From: Aristolochia californica
Taxonomy: Eukaryota; Streptophyta; Magnoliopsida; Piperales; Aristolochiaceae
Reading direction: 5' to 3'
Length of the DNA stretch: 64,000 nucleotides
NCBI GenBank assembly: GCA_029961685.1
Contig: JARWKL010000009.1
Coordinates: forward strand, 28,335,208 to 28,399,207
Part shown: positions 45,122 to 56,721 of the stretch, in pieces
Position numbering within the stretch: position 1 is the first letter of the stretch
Layout of the letters: the number at the start of each line of letters is the position of its first letter
The notes under the pieces: model-generated
Database searches by the model: none
What the model was told of the DNA's origin: nothing
Seen by the model: the letters and a program-made list of their open reading frames with translations, nothing else
Program-made: the position numbers and the translations under genes

Positions 45122-45321
45122 ACTGGCTTTCAATTTCCATGCAGCTCGCACGGATTTCTATCACACGAAGACTTGGACTGGGGTCGTTCTGTGTCACGGT
45201 GACCACGTGTCGATGATTTAATGAGCACGGGCAAAACCGAAGGACCCGTCAGGTCTTCAGCGTTTTTAATCTTTATATAGGAGATTGCGACGAAGACTAT
45301 CAAGTTATCGGGAGGAAGAAA
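45122..45321 (+). promoter_or_regulatory. Promoter and 5' leader of the AAA-ATPase gene
   Basis: TATA box TTTATATAG at 45272-45280, 42 bp upstream of the ATG, implying a very short leader. Upstream are CACGTGTC (45205-45212, a G-box-like CACGTG core found in light, stress and ABA promoters) and AGGACCCGTCAGGTCTTC. The ATG context AAGAAAATGGCA is favourable. Confidence 0.6.
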
Positions 45322-46884
45322 ATGGCAATGGACGCGATGGGATGGAGCAGCTTGGGCTCCGCTGCTGCAAGTTTAATGTTCTTATGGGCAGTCGCCAGCC
45401 AGTATTTTCCCCACGGTCTGCATATGTACCTTCAGAAATACATTGATAAAATCTGGAGCTTCGTCTACCCCTACGTCGAGATCACGTTCAAAGAGTATTC
45501 CGGCCAGCGTATGAAGCGGAGCGAGGTTTACTCCAGCATCCAGACGTACCTGAGCGCCACCACCGCCAAGCAGGCCAAGCGGTTGACGGCCGACGTGGTT
45601 AAGGACGGCAAAGATCTCGTCCTCTCCCTTGACGACTTCCAGCAGGTCACCGACCACTTCCGTGGCATCCAGTTCTGGTGGAGTTCCCGGAAAAGTACTT
45701 CCCAACGAAGCGTCATTTCATGGTACCCGGCTCAGGAGGATCCCAGATTTTACCGGCTCACCGTTCACCGGAAGCATCGCCTCGTCGTCACCGATTATCT
45801 CCAGCATGTGAGGGACAAGGGCAAGGAGATCGAGGTGAAGTCCCGACAGAGGAAGCTCTATACGAACAATCCCACTTCGAATTGGTACGGATACAGGAGC
45901 AGCGTATGGAGCCATGTGGTGTTCGAACACCCAGCGACGTTCGACACGCTCGCCATGGAACCCGGGAAGAAGGAGCAGATTCTTCAAGAACTTGAAAGTT
46001 TTCGAAGGGGAAAAGATTTCTATCGAAAGATTGGAAAGGCTTGGAAAAGAGGGTACCTTCTGTATGGCCCGCCGGGTACGGGGAAATCCACCATGATCGC
46101 AGCCATGGCTAATTATCTAGATTATGATATCTATGATGTAGAATTGACTGCAGTCAAGGATAACGCGGCGCTGCGGAAGCTGCTGATAGAGACGACGGCC
46201 AAGTCCCTTATTGTGATCGAAGATATCGATTGTTCGGAGGACTTATCCGGCAAGCGGAAATGGAAAGTAGAGATCCCCGAGGCGGATCAGACTGAAAATC
46301 CTCCTCCACCTGGACCAGGTAAGAAAGAAGAGAATAACATTAGCAAAGTTACTCTCTCTGGCCTGCTCAATTTCGTCGATGGGCTCTGGTCTTCGTGCGG
46401 AGGAGAACGAATCATCGTCTTCACTACAAATCATGTGGAGAAGCTGGACCCGGCTTTGATTCGGAAGGGCCGAATGGATAAGCACATCGAGCTCTCCTAC
46501 TGTTGCTTTGAGACTTTTAAAGTGCTGGCTAGAAACTACCTGAGTATTGATTCACACCCTCTCTTTGAAACTGTCAGGGAGCTTTTGGGTGAATGCAAAA
46601 TCACACCAGCTGATGTTGCCGAGAATTTGATGCCTAAATCTACCACAGCAGTAGAGAGTAGTATCCAGCGATGCCTTGAAAGTCTGATCGAAGATCTTCA
46701 AAAAGCCAAGGAAGAAGCAGTTATTCAGGCTGAAGAGAACAGCAAAGAGAAGTCAGAAGCAGAAGCAACCATTACAAAAGAAGGAAGCAGCAAAGAAATG
46801 TCCAACGGAATTGAAAATGGTGTATCCCTCACAGACAGCATTAAGGATGAAGGAAACAACAGCAAAATGAATGGGAAGTTGTGA
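45322..46884 (+). CDS. AAA-ATPase, AATP1/OM66 (ASD, BCS1-like) family, 520 aa, intact
   Basis: A single-exon gene. A hydrophobic N-terminal segment (about residues 10-30, LGSAAASLMFLWAVASQYF) is a likely membrane anchor. The plant AAA-associated domain follows (about 30-125, YVEITFKEYSGQ, SVISWYPAQ). The AAA core has Walker A GPPGTGKS (249-256), Walker B SLIVIEDIDC (295-304) and the second region of homology FTTNHVEKLDPALIRKGRMD (367-386). The C-terminus is Lys/Glu-rich and probably disordered. Length and intronless structure are usual for the family, whose members sit in the outer mitochondrial or ER membrane and respond to stress; which membrane cannot be told here. All catalytic motifs are intact. 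A truncated paralogue is at 28512. Confidence 0.95.
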   Translation: MAMDAMGWSSLGSAAASLMFLWAVASQYFPHGLHMYLQKYIDKIWSFVYPYVEITFKEYSGQRMKRSEVYSSIQTYLSATTAKQAKRLTADVVKDGKDLVLSLDDFQQVTDHFRGIQFWWSSRKSTSQRSVISWYPAQEDPRFYRLTVHRKHRLVVTDYLQHVRDKGKEIEVKSRQRKLYTNNPTSNWYGYRSSVWSHVVFEHPATFDTLAMEPGKKEQILQELESFRRGKDFYRKIGKAWKRGYLLYGPPGTGKSTMIAAMANYLDYDIYDVELTAVKDNAALRKLLIETTAKSLIVIEDIDCSEDLSGKRKWKVEIPEADQTENPPPPGPGKKEENNISKVTLSGLLNFVDGLWSSCGGERIIVFTTNHVEKLDPALIRKGRMDKHIELSYCCFETFKVLARNYLSIDSHPLFETVRELLGECKITPADVAENLMPKSTTAVESSIQRCLESLIEDLQKAKEEAVIQAEENSKEKSEAEATITKEGSSKEMSNGIENGVSLTDSIKDEGNNSKMNGKL

Positions 46885-47005
46885 AATGATATTTAGTGAA
46901 TATGTTCTCTATGTTGAGTAGTTTAAATTTGAATTTTGAAGAAAATAAGAAATGATTGTATCTTACTTATGATGGAAAGATACACTGTTTTCTTGCATTC
47001 CTCGT
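46885..47005 (+). other. 3' untranslated region of the AAA-ATPase gene
   Basis: AT-rich sequence after the TGA. Copia RNase H sequence starts at about 47007, so any longer 3' UTR would run into transposon DNA. Confidence 0.4.
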
Positions 47006-47006
47006 G

Positions 47007-47226
47007 TGACAATCAAGTTACGATCTATATTTCTCCAACCCAGTTTTTCATAAAAGAACTAAGCATATCGAGGTGGGCTGTCACTTTGTGAGAGAAAGGT
47101 TGCTAGCAAGAATATTCACAACCCATAGACAACTTGCTGATATATTCACAAAGTCAGTATCCTCCAAAGTTTTCTCCACTGCATGTACCAAGCTGGAGAT
47201 GTACGATGTTTTAGCTTAAAGGGGAG
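47007..47226 (+). pseudogene. Copia RNase H C-terminal fragment
   Basis: Matches 27657-27902 (TGTGACAATCAAGTTACGAT, then VxCHFVRER-type coding, then an AAAGGGGAG polypurine tract). A deletion of some 25 bp near 47110 relative to the copy at 27760 breaks the frame. Confidence 0.75.
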
Positions 47227-47563
47227 TGTTGAAAAGATGTAGACAAACTTAGGTGTCATTATAGTAAATATCTTATATTTTTAATCTCTTCTTCACTCTT
47301 TCTAGGGTAAAAGCTATACTAGGAATTTATGTATTCTTGACACCTATAAATAAATATTAAGGGGGTGGGTATGGAGATATATCCAATACCCTAATTCTCC
47401 CTTCAATTCTCTCCTCTACATGCTCACCAATCTCCTCTCTCACAATCGTCCTTTCTCTTATTCTTTCTTTCTTCTCTTTTTCTTCTTCTTCTCTTCTTGT
47501 ACTTCCTTCTCTCTTCCATTATCTTAGTTGAAGACTTTATATTATGGAATCTTGAAATCAATA
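47227..47563 (+). repeat. Copia LTR C (3' LTR position)
   Basis: TGTTGAAAAGATGTAGAC after a polypurine tract, ending near GAAATCAATAA (terminal CA lost). Same family as 27903 and 35857. Confidence 0.8.
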
Positions 47564-47639
47564 ATGGGTTAGAGGAAGCTCCTAGAGCGTAGTATGAAAT
47601 ATTAAATGAATTCTTAGAGACAAACGGTTATAGGAAAGG

Positions 47640-47940
47640 TTTAATAGATAAGACTATTTACAAGGACCTATGTTCAAATTTTGATTATCGTTCAAATTTA
47701 TGTGGATGATATCATATTTGGTTCTACAAAGTCCTCTCAATGTCAAGAATTTGCTAGTGTATTGATGAATAAGTTTGAAATGAGGTTAATGGGTGAACTC
47801 ACATTCTTCCTTTGACTTCAAGTAATATAAACTGAAAATGGTACACTTATTAATCAGTCCAAATATACTAAGGGATTGCTTAAGAGATTCAACATCGAAA
47901 ATCTTAAGTCAATTAGGTATAAGCAACCCACCTTGATTCA
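47640..47940 (+). pseudogene. Copia reverse transcriptase fragment
   Basis: Reads VYVDDIIFGSTKSSQCQEFA, NKFEMRLMGELTFF, stop, then SKYTKGLLKRF: the RT active site and following region. It belongs to a different copia lineage from the neighbouring LTR C element. Confidence 0.75.
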
Positions 47941-48030
47941 CTTAGGATGATAAATTTGAGCTTAAATGACACATCACATACTAGTAGTGCCATAAGAGTG
48001 AAGTAAAATTTAGAATATATTTTTTAATCT

Positions 48031-48455
48031 TGTTGGAAGATGGACCCGAGCCCACACGACCAAGGAAGACCCACACATCCAAGTGAGTGAAAGATAAACT
48101 CAAGCCCATTGACCAAGGAGAAGGCCCACATGCCCACATAGTCGTGGTATAATGGTAAATAAAGAGTTATTTCATAAAGATGACACTGATGTAATTAGTT
48201 TATAACTTATATATCTTATTCACTCTTACTAGGGTAAAGGGTATTCTTGTAATATTAGTACTTCTGATATCTATAAATAAAACTTAAGCGAGAGGATTTG
48301 GAAGTTCATTATCCTAATCTTCCTCCTCTTTTCTCTAAATACGTCAGTCTTCCTCTTCTCCTCCTAAAACCTTCTCTCCACAACTCTTCTTCTCCTTTTC
48401 ACCCCTTATTCCTCTTCTACTGTGATTATACATCATAGAATCTCAAGTTTCAACA
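48031..48455 (+). repeat. Copia LTR A, 5' copy
   Basis: Ends exactly at the primer-binding site. Contains a CTATAAATAAA TATA-like box near 48275 and a CTTCTCC-rich 3' half. Confidence 0.85.
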
Positions 48456-50007
48456 TGGTATCAGAGTGGGAAATGATCTAAGATGTAAAAAGAGAAGAAG
48501 ATGAAGAAAAATATGAAGAAGAAAGGGAGGGAGAAGAAGAACAAGAAAAAGGAAAAAAAAAGGAGTTTCTCGTTTTTCCTTAATTCTTATTTCTCAATTT
48601 CTTTATTTCATTTGATATTTCATTCTCTTGCCTTATTTTTCATTTAGAAAATTATATACCATTGGAAAGATATTTGATTCTAGTTTCTAGCTAAAAAAAA
48701 TCGTTGAAATCATATTTTTCTAGAAAGAGAAATTAACATCTAAAGTAGCAAAGGTAAAGCAATAGAAAAGTTTTGTGTAGCAGTAGAAAACTTCAAATTT
48801 TGATGCATTTATACCATAAAAAATGAGACTTTATATGGATAATTATATATCAAAAGAAAGATCTATAAGTCTATTTTCTTACCTATTAAACCAATTCTCA
48901 TTCTTAGTTTTTTAGACAGAGATATCAATCTCGGAAGAGTCAATGGGCGTGTTGGCCAAAGAAGAAAGAGTACTCGGTTCAACCAGATTACAAAGTTCAA
49001 AATCTATCAGATTATTTACCTCAAAGAAGTATATTTTATAAAGTGAAGTTATAATTGGTTGAAAGGTAATTAATTCTAGTTTCATAATGAAAAAATATCA
49101 TGTCAATATGATCTATATTTAAGGATGTATTCACATTGGAAGAATCAAGGTCATGTTGGTATTCAGTTGCATGCAAAGATTCAGATTAAAGCCGAATTTT
49201 TGGCTTAACTTTTTTAGTTGATGTTATTGATCGAAAATAATAGGAAAGTATCTCATGATCTACCCTTGGAAAGTTTCTATTTTTTAACTAACAATTTCTA
49301 GATAGAATCTTTAGAAGATCATCTTATTTTCAGAAACTTTCTTTTTGCCATGCCTAAAGATTTCAAGAAAAAAAAAAGGCAAGGAAAGGTGTCTTCTTTG
49401 ATTGCTAAGTTGGCACTAGTTGAAGGAGGAAACTACCTTGTTTAGAATATTTTTCTTGCCACTAATTTTGTGAGATTTTGTTGGTATTTTGAAAGATTAC
49501 AAACAATTTGATTAGGTATCCTTGCCTAAAAAATTTAGGCAAAAAAATATTGAAATATTTGGCTTGGCTTGAGTTACTTGGTTTACAATATTTGAGCTAG
49601 TGAAGTTGTTGATACTAGCCTTCTTTTAGTTGATCATACAAGAGGTGGATTAGCACTTGAGCTTGCAAAATATTTGTTGACATCATGCTAGGATCATTGA
49701 CATTATCTCCCAACTTTAGGGGGAGAATAGAAGGAATCGTATGAAGGATGAGCACATTGGAGATTGTTTGATTTATTGATTATGAAACAACTCTTGGTTC
49801 AACTTATTATTAGCAATCTATTACTCGTCTTGACTCACTCACTCTTGTCAAAACTACTATCGGCTATCTGCTACCGGCTTGACTCCGACTTGATTATTAC
49901 CTTCGATTATCCTCAACTTATTACTTAGTGCATAGCTTCCTTATTCAAGGGTGGACTTGCTGCAGATTATCTTATGTGTCCTTATTGCTCTTAAGGACTT
50001 TAATTAC

Positions 50008-50437
50008 TATTGGAAGAGAGGGCTCAAACCCACACGACCAAGGAAGGTTCACATATCAAAGTGTATTAGAAGATGGGCCCATGCCTGTAAGACCAAGGAA
50101 GATCCAAGGATCCAAGAGATATAGAAGATGGGATCAAGGCCCACAGATCAAGGAGAAGGCCCATAGGCCCACATACATTGATGGAAGGATGGTAAATAAA
50201 GTTTCATCTCAAAGAGATGGCATTGATGTACTTAAGCTAAAGTTCCAGGGTTAAAACCCTAAACCCTAAGTTTGGGGTATTATTTTAATATAGTAGTTTC
50301 ATAAATCTATAAATAGAGCTTCAAGGGGAGGGTAAGGAATAATCTATTCCATAACCCTTCTTCCTCCTATTTTCTCCCAATGGGTTTCTTTCCCCTTTTC
50401 TCCATGTGCTAAATTCATGGAGTCCTGAAAATCAACA
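50008..50437 (+). repeat. Copia LTR B, plus strand
   Basis: TATTGGAAGAGAGGGC to CCTGAAAATCAACA. Contains AAACCCTAAACCCTAAG (50260-50276), a telomere-like word, and TCTATAAATAGAG. No primer site directly follows, so it may be a solo LTR. Confidence 0.8.
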
Positions 50438-50675
50438 AATACCTATTGGTTATCCGATGTTATATAACTGCCTATTTGGTACTTGTTAGTTGGGCCTAGG
50501 CCCATTTTGGTTGATACTATTGTGTCTCTCTGATTGAGACATTATTATTGAAGAAGGACATCTTCGTTGTTGATTGTTGCCAGCATCGGTTATTCCGATG
50601 AAGAAAAAAGCACATAGTAGCCTCAAAATATTATCTTACGGTGATTACCCTTTACCCCCCTTATTTGATATTTTT

Positions 50676-51170
50676 TTGAATTTATGGAAAAAAAAAATAC
50701 TTCATTGACTTATTAACTTATCATAATTAGAGTACATGAACCTCTATTTATAATAGAGGAAGGTAGTAGAGTCCAATTACAATAAAATTACATTTTTCCC
50801 AATTACACCCAAACTCTAACACCTAAGGATAAGCCTTAGCATAATTAAATAACTCAATATAAATAGAAGACAAACATAAGTCAAACTTGAACTCTTCTAT
50901 GACGTGATCATAAGATAAAGATGCCAACTCGTGGTTATCTTTGTGAGTTCTTCTTGATCTTCCAACCAGCTCGTGGGTATCTTGGTGAGTCTTTCTTGAT
51001 CTTCCAACTTATGTGATAAGGATGTCATCTCGTGGTAATCATGGTGGGTCCTACTTCTTATGTGTTTGGGCCCATCTTGTGGGCCTTCCTTGGTTGTATG
51101 GCCCATCTTATAATACTTTTAGATATGAGAGCCTTCCTTGGTAGTGTAGGCTGGAGCCCATCATCCAACA
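50676..51170 (-). repeat. Copia LTR D, minus strand
   Basis: The complement of an LTR related to 38519-38876 (GAATTTATGGAAAA..., TTCATTGACTTATT, ending CATCATCCAACA). It carries an internal duplication (GATCTTCCAACCAGCTCGTG and GATCTTCCAACTTATGTG). Confidence 0.7.
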
Positions 51171-51636
51171 CATTTTTACTCCTACCACTTAAGAGTCGAT
51201 GCCCTGTGGAGGAACACCATGATGGAGGAGTTTATTACTACACTTATGAGTAATGCCTCTAGACCCACTACCTACAGATGATAGGAGTGTGTCCAACATC
51301 TAGCATGAGTCAAGTCTATTATTCACCCAAGAGCGGTGTTTTTGAGCTACTCTAAGAAAGTGGGTAGACTCTGTGCCCCATAGTAGGACTACTTTTTCGC
51401 CTATTAAAGTGAGCGGAAAGTATTTTTGACTATGACCATTTCACTAAGCAAAGTCTTACGACTTTTAATATCTCGTATATTATGTCAGCTGGGTCTCTTG
51501 GAAAAAAGAGATCACCAACTTGAGGGGGAGTGTTGGAAGATATGGTGGACTGTCATTTTATACAGGAAGTTCTTATACACCATTTGCATAAAGCTAGAAG
51601 TTTATGATGTTCTTTCATCCCCAGCTTGAGGGGGAG

Positions 51637-52042
51637 TGTTGGAAGATGGGCCCAAGCCCACCCGACCAAGGAAGGCCCACACGTCCAAGTGTGTGGAAGA
51701 TGGGCTCAAGACCACAAGCCCACACAATGGTGGAATGATGGAAAATAAAGAGTCATCTCATAAAGATAGCACTTATTTAATTAGTTTATGATTTATGTCT
51801 CTTATTCACTCTTACTAGGCTCATGGATATTTTTTTAATATTATTACTTTTGTTATCTATAAATATGGGGGTGGGTTTGGAGGTCCATTACCCTAATCTT
51901 CCTCCTTTTTTCTCCAAATTCGCCACTCTTCCTCTTCTCCTCCTAAATCCTTCTCCCCACAACTCTTCTTCTTCTTCTTCTTCTTCTCACCCCTTAATCC
52001 TCTTCTACTGTGATTATACATCATGGAATCGTAGGTTTCAAT
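51637..52042 (+). repeat. Copia LTR A, 3' copy
   Basis: TGTTGGAAGATGGGCC directly after the polypurine tract. The terminus is mutated (TTTCAATA). It contains a CTT microsatellite at 51968-51988. Confidence 0.85.
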
Positions 52043-52599
52043 AAGTCACTCTACAAAAGGCTTTGATAAATCGATGCATATTGATTGATGGATCAACTTA
52101 AACGATTGATCAATCAATTAAGACAAAATGATCAACATTTCATGGTGCAATATAAGATGTTGAAGAGTTTTAAACTACCCTTCACTTCATTTGCATTCGA
52201 AAATCATTCCAACTCCAAACCCAAGCAATTTTCAACACTCAAGAGTTTTTCCCTTTTATTCCCATTTCAATTTTAGGGGTAGTCCACCTCTAAATCCGTG
52301 AAGGAATGCTCTTTCCTTCACTTCCTCTACAAATCTAAAATTTTCAAGAAGATTTCACCAAGGTTAGGGCTAAGAAGCATACTCCATCAAAAGAACCGGG
52401 CACATGCAAGGACATGGCTAATTGGAGAGAAAAAATTTCATACTTGCCAACAAAGGAGTAAGTATTTTCAACATTTCACTTCAAAGAGCATTGTTGAGCC
52501 AAGTAGGGTGGATTTGGATTTCTTTCAAAGGGAAATTAAAGGCTTTGAGGATTTTTTCTCCCCTACATTGGTATTTTAGAGAGAGGAGTGTGTTTATCC

Positions 52600-53510
52600 C
52601 TTGTTGGTAAATGACTTCTACTCAAACATGGAAGTAGAGGAATTATCCCCAAACAACTTGAAGATTACTTCATATATGAAAAAAAAACTACGATGTATAT
52701 TCGGTCTATTGACTTAAATGACATCTTTGGGAGTACTTTCATGGGTATGAAAAGATATGTCAAAGAAAATTGGCCAGTCAACCTATACGGAAATCTCCCA
52801 TAGAATATTCAAGATGTCATCCAGTTTCTTTATGGGCAGACTGTTGAAAGTTCCTATGAGGATAAGATCAAAGACCTCACCATGGCACAACAAGTCATAA
52901 TGGAGATAGTCACACATGTCCTCAACTTGAGGAAAATAGCTTGTTCCTGCTTGACTACGACTGGCATCCTTCGGATGTGGGCCATCACTCAGAAGGTGAG
53001 ACTAAATTTTGGGTACTTCATGGCGATCCGAATGATGGATATAGCGACCAGCTCCTAAGCAGGTGACCTCCTGTTTGTTCAAGAGTCACAACAATTCTAT
53101 GCCATTACGGGTTAACATCACCAATACAGAGAGTATTGACATGATGAGGAAATTGAGGAAATTGTTAATCGGTGAGACCAAAGTTGGGAAGTTTGGATTC
53201 ACCAAGTGCCAAGGTCAATGGATCTAGAAGGAAGCGATACAAAAAGGAAGCACCTCAAGTCGTCATCAAGTCCGGGAATGAGATGAGCCCCAAACCTCAA
53301 GCCGACTAGTTCGAGTTTGAAAAGAGGAGATGAACCACTGAAGAAGCTCACTCCTCCATGGAATGTCTGAAAGCTTTGGAGGATGCGGTTGACGATGTTC
53401 GGGCCACACAGGCAGCCAATCTTGCTACACAAGAGTAGCTGAAGACTGGCTAGATTGAGATTCATGCTAGTCTATAGAGGTTTGAAAGTATGCTCTAGGC
53501 CTTCATTAGA
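52600..53510 (+). pseudogene. Degenerate retroelement-associated protein, possibly gag-like or plant transposon protein
   Basis: One plus frame reads RSIDLNDIFGSTF, YVKENWPVNLYGNLP, ILRMWAITQKVRL and later KRKHLKSSSSPGM, with several stops. The pattern resembles the plant retroelement ORF class often labelled 'putative plant transposon protein' (Transposase_32), but this is from memory of its style. No zinc knuckle or protease was seen. Confidence 0.4.
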
Positions 53511-53870
53511 TATTCCACACCGCCTTCCTAGTCTCTTTTAGATACTTATCTTTTGTTGACTCCCTTGTCTTTATATTTTCTTATGATATACTTGTATTTA
53601 CCTTTGAGCTCTTGTTTTTACTACTACTTTTGTGAATTTGAAATTATATATGAAATGGCCTTTGAGTCACTTTTTTCTACTCATGTGTGTTTTTTAATAT
53701 CTTTTTGAGGATGACATAAAAGGGGAGAAAAAAAAGTAGACCCATTCAACACTCTAAAAATTACGAATTGAAATGTAAAATATAAAATGAGATATACAAA
53801 GATTAAGGGGGTGTCGTTCCAATATTTTTTTACATTTGACTTAGTGATATTTTTTTTTTTAATTTGTCGA

Positions 53871-54433
53871 AATTAGTTTTTTGTCATGATAAAAGAAAGG
53901 GGAGATTTTTGACTGAATGTTAACTCCTTTCTTGATTTTGATGATAACAAAACTTAATAGAAGTAATAATTGTAACAAATGCATATCCTTATAGAGATAT
54001 TAATTTCAAGGTCTAAAGTATTGATTTGATACAAGCTTTGTGGAATGTCAAAGAACTCTTGAAGAAGCACCCTCAGAAGATGAAGAAAAATTGAAGACTA
54101 GAGTTTTACAATTCACTGAGAAATGTCAAAAACTCAGTCTATGCAAGAGAGCACACCACTCCTTCCAAAACTTGAGGTTTAATGCAAACTTGGAGCTTTA
54201 GGACTTATTTTACATTCAAACATGTTTTCATACAAGTTAGACTCACTTAGGAATATTAATTCCCATTCTTTAAAAGTCTATTAAATGAACTAGCACGGGA
54301 ATGATTAATCAACTAGAAATGCACATGCCAAAAATGTAAAGCATGATTGATCAACTACGATCGATTGATTGATCATCCAGAGCATGGTCATTATGTGCTG
54401 TAAAGCATGTTGGCCTAGGTTGCTACTCGAGAC
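53871..54433 (+). repeat. Possible LTR start of a SIRE/Maximus-like copia
   Basis: AAAGGGGAGA (53895-53904, polypurine tract) is followed by TGTTAACTCC and TTGATTTTGATGATAACAAA, the typical start of such LTRs. The end was not located. Confidence 0.45.
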
Positions 54434-55615
54434 GGGGGTAAATTGAGATTATCAAATTAAAAACTAGTTGTATGTATAGCTAAAAAAGTATGCAAAAAGC
54501 AATTTAATATAAAGTATACATATACATACCACAGGGAAAAATAATTTTTTGTTATCGATGTTCTCTTAGTAGTAGTCACCACCTAAGAACCCTTGCTTGG
54601 GAAACTTTTACTATCTTCAAAAACTCTAATAGCTGGAATTACAAAAGATATTCTGACTCTCTTTGGCCACGTGTAGATCAATAGATGATTTGTACAAAAT
54701 TCAATCTCCCCAAGAGATTTTTGCTAGATTCTAGCTCTAGATATGCCTTTCTATCTAGATTATATAGGTTCTAGAAGAACCTTTCACAATTACAAATAGA
54801 AGAAAGGTAAAAATTACTCCCTCGGAGACTTGATTCTCTTTTAGAGATTCAAGCTTCCTCCTCCTTTGTAGCACAACGTGACATGGTTAAGGAACTTGTA
54901 CTATATGAATGCAAGGATTGATTGAAAGAGAAAAGAGATTTTTCAAGGTGTGGGACTCTCTTTTTCACTCAAAAGCACTTTTAAGGGAAATTTCCAAGAT
55001 AGAGAATAATGGCTTGAGGATTTGCCAACAAATGCACATTCTCTTCATTACTCATGGTTTGGTGGGGTATATATAGCTTCCCTAACTCAAACAAGCCATT
55101 ATTTGCCTATTTTAAAAAACATGTACATTGATTAAGTGAATGATCGATCAATTGATCATAATGACTGGTTTTCTGTCAGATAGTGACTTATTGATCGATG
55201 GACTGATCAATCAAAATGTTACCGTTAGTCCAGAAAAGTGGATGATCGATCAATCAAAATTCCCTCTAGTTGTGTAATACAAGTACGATCGATCTGTATT
55301 TTTTCCAATTAGATACCATGTTTTATGTCCCTTTCAGGCAAGGTTCTAATTGATCGATCAATCAGGTGGATGATTGATCATTCCATGTGAAACTTGCTTG
55401 CTGGATAGTAATGATCGATTAATCCAAGTGGGATGATCGATCATGCATTATAGCATGAAATGGACATGTCTTGGATGATCGATCAATCGACAATGGTAAA
55501 TTGATCATGCTTTATATTTCTGGTCTGCACAATTCTGGATGATCGATCATTCCAACACTAGTTCACTAGAGTAGACTTTTAAAGCATGGTAAGGTTTTTC
55601 TCCAAGTGCTCTAAG
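54434..55615. repeat. Direct repeat, copy 1, with GATCGATCA-rich tail
   Basis: Starts GGGGGTAAATTGAGATTATC. About 840 bp are repeated at 55616-56445 with roughly 95% identity by eye (offset 1182). 55130-55560 is crowded with TGATCGATCA words. Its complement is related to 42240-43400. No coding sequence. Confidence 0.8.
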
Positions 55616-56525
55616 GGGGGTAAATTGAGATTATCAAATTAAAAGCTAGTTGTATGTATAGCTAAAAATGTATGCAAAAAAAGCAATTTAATATAAAGTA
55701 TACATACACGTACCACAGGGAAAAATATTTTTTTTGTTATCGATGTTCTCTTAGTGGTAGTCACCACCTAAGAACCCTTGCTTGGGAAACTTTTACTATC
55801 TTCAAAAGCTCTAATAGCTGGAATTACAAAGAGATTCTGACTCTCTTTGGCCACGTGTAAATCAATAGATAAACTGTACAAAATTTAATCTCCCCAAGAG
55901 ATTTTTGCTAGATTCTAGCTCTCGATATGCCTTTCTATCTAGATTATATAGGTTCTAGAAGAACCTTTCACAATTACAAATAGAAGAAAGATAAAAATTA
56001 CTCCCTCGGAGACTTGATTCTCCTTTAGAGATTCAAGCTTCCTCCTCCTTTGTAGCACAACGTGACATGGTTAAGGAACTTGGACTATTTGAATGCAAGG
56101 ATTGATTTAAAGAGAAAAGAGATTTTTCAAGGTGTGGGACTCTCTCTTTCACTCAAAAGCACTTTTAAGGAAAATTTCCAAGACAGAGAGTAATGACTTG
56201 AGGATTTGCCAACAAATGCACATTCTCTTCATTACTCATGGTTTGGTGGCGTATGTATAGCTTCCCTAACTCAAACAAGCCGTTATTTGCCTTTTTTAAA
56301 GAACATGTACATTGGTTAAGTGAATGATCAATCAGTTGATCATAACGACTGGTTTTCTGTCAGACTTATTTATCAATGGATTGATCAATCAAAATGTGAC
56401 CGTTGGTCCAGAAAAGTGGATGATCGATCAAAAAATATAGACCGATCGTACTTGTATTACACAACTAGAGAGAAATTCCATGTGAAAATTGTTTGCCTTG
56501 ATAGTAATGATCGATTAATCCAAGT
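55616..56525. repeat. Direct repeat, copy 2, with a small inversion
   Basis: Follows copy 1 base for base to about 56430. There, a segment containing CGATCGTACTTGTATTACAC is in inverted orientation relative to 55270-55310 of copy 1, and the sequence resumes at CCATGTGAAA, equivalent to 55384. Confidence 0.8.
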
Positions 56526-56571
56526 GGAAGAAGAAGAAGAAGAAGAAGAAGAAAAAGAAAAAGAAAAAAAA
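56526..56571. repeat. GAA microsatellite
   Basis: GGAAGAAGAAGAAGAAG and AAAGAAAAAGAAAAA runs. The open frame over it ends in poly-Glu/Lys and is not a gene. Confidence 0.9.
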
Positions 56572-56721
56572 TAGGTGTTCATTCCCTTTAGTTTTTTTCC
56601 CAATTCCTGTTTTACATATCAAATTTTATACCGTTGGAAAGATATTCGTGTAGAAGCAGTAAGCTTCACTTTTTTTGAAAAATTTGTACCAAAATGACCA
56701 AGAATTTATATTGATAATTAT

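Larger units (their letters stand above)
48031..52042 (+). mobile_element. Copia element with two LTRs (family A) and a rearranged interior
   Basis: 5' LTR 48031-48455 (TGTTGGAAGATGGACCC to TTTCAACA), primer site TGGTATCAGAGTGGG (48456-48470), polypurine tract GCTTGAGGGGGAG (51624-51636) and 3' LTR 51637-52042. The interior has no recognisable int/RT; it holds degenerate leader-like DNA, LTR B (50008-50437) and an inverted LTR D (50676-51170), i.e. it lost its coding part and gained others' LTRs. Confidence 0.75.

Noticed and set aside
45382..46485. Antisense and shifted frames over the AAA-ATPase gene
   Set aside because: Shadows of a well-supported 520-codon gene with intact Walker motifs.
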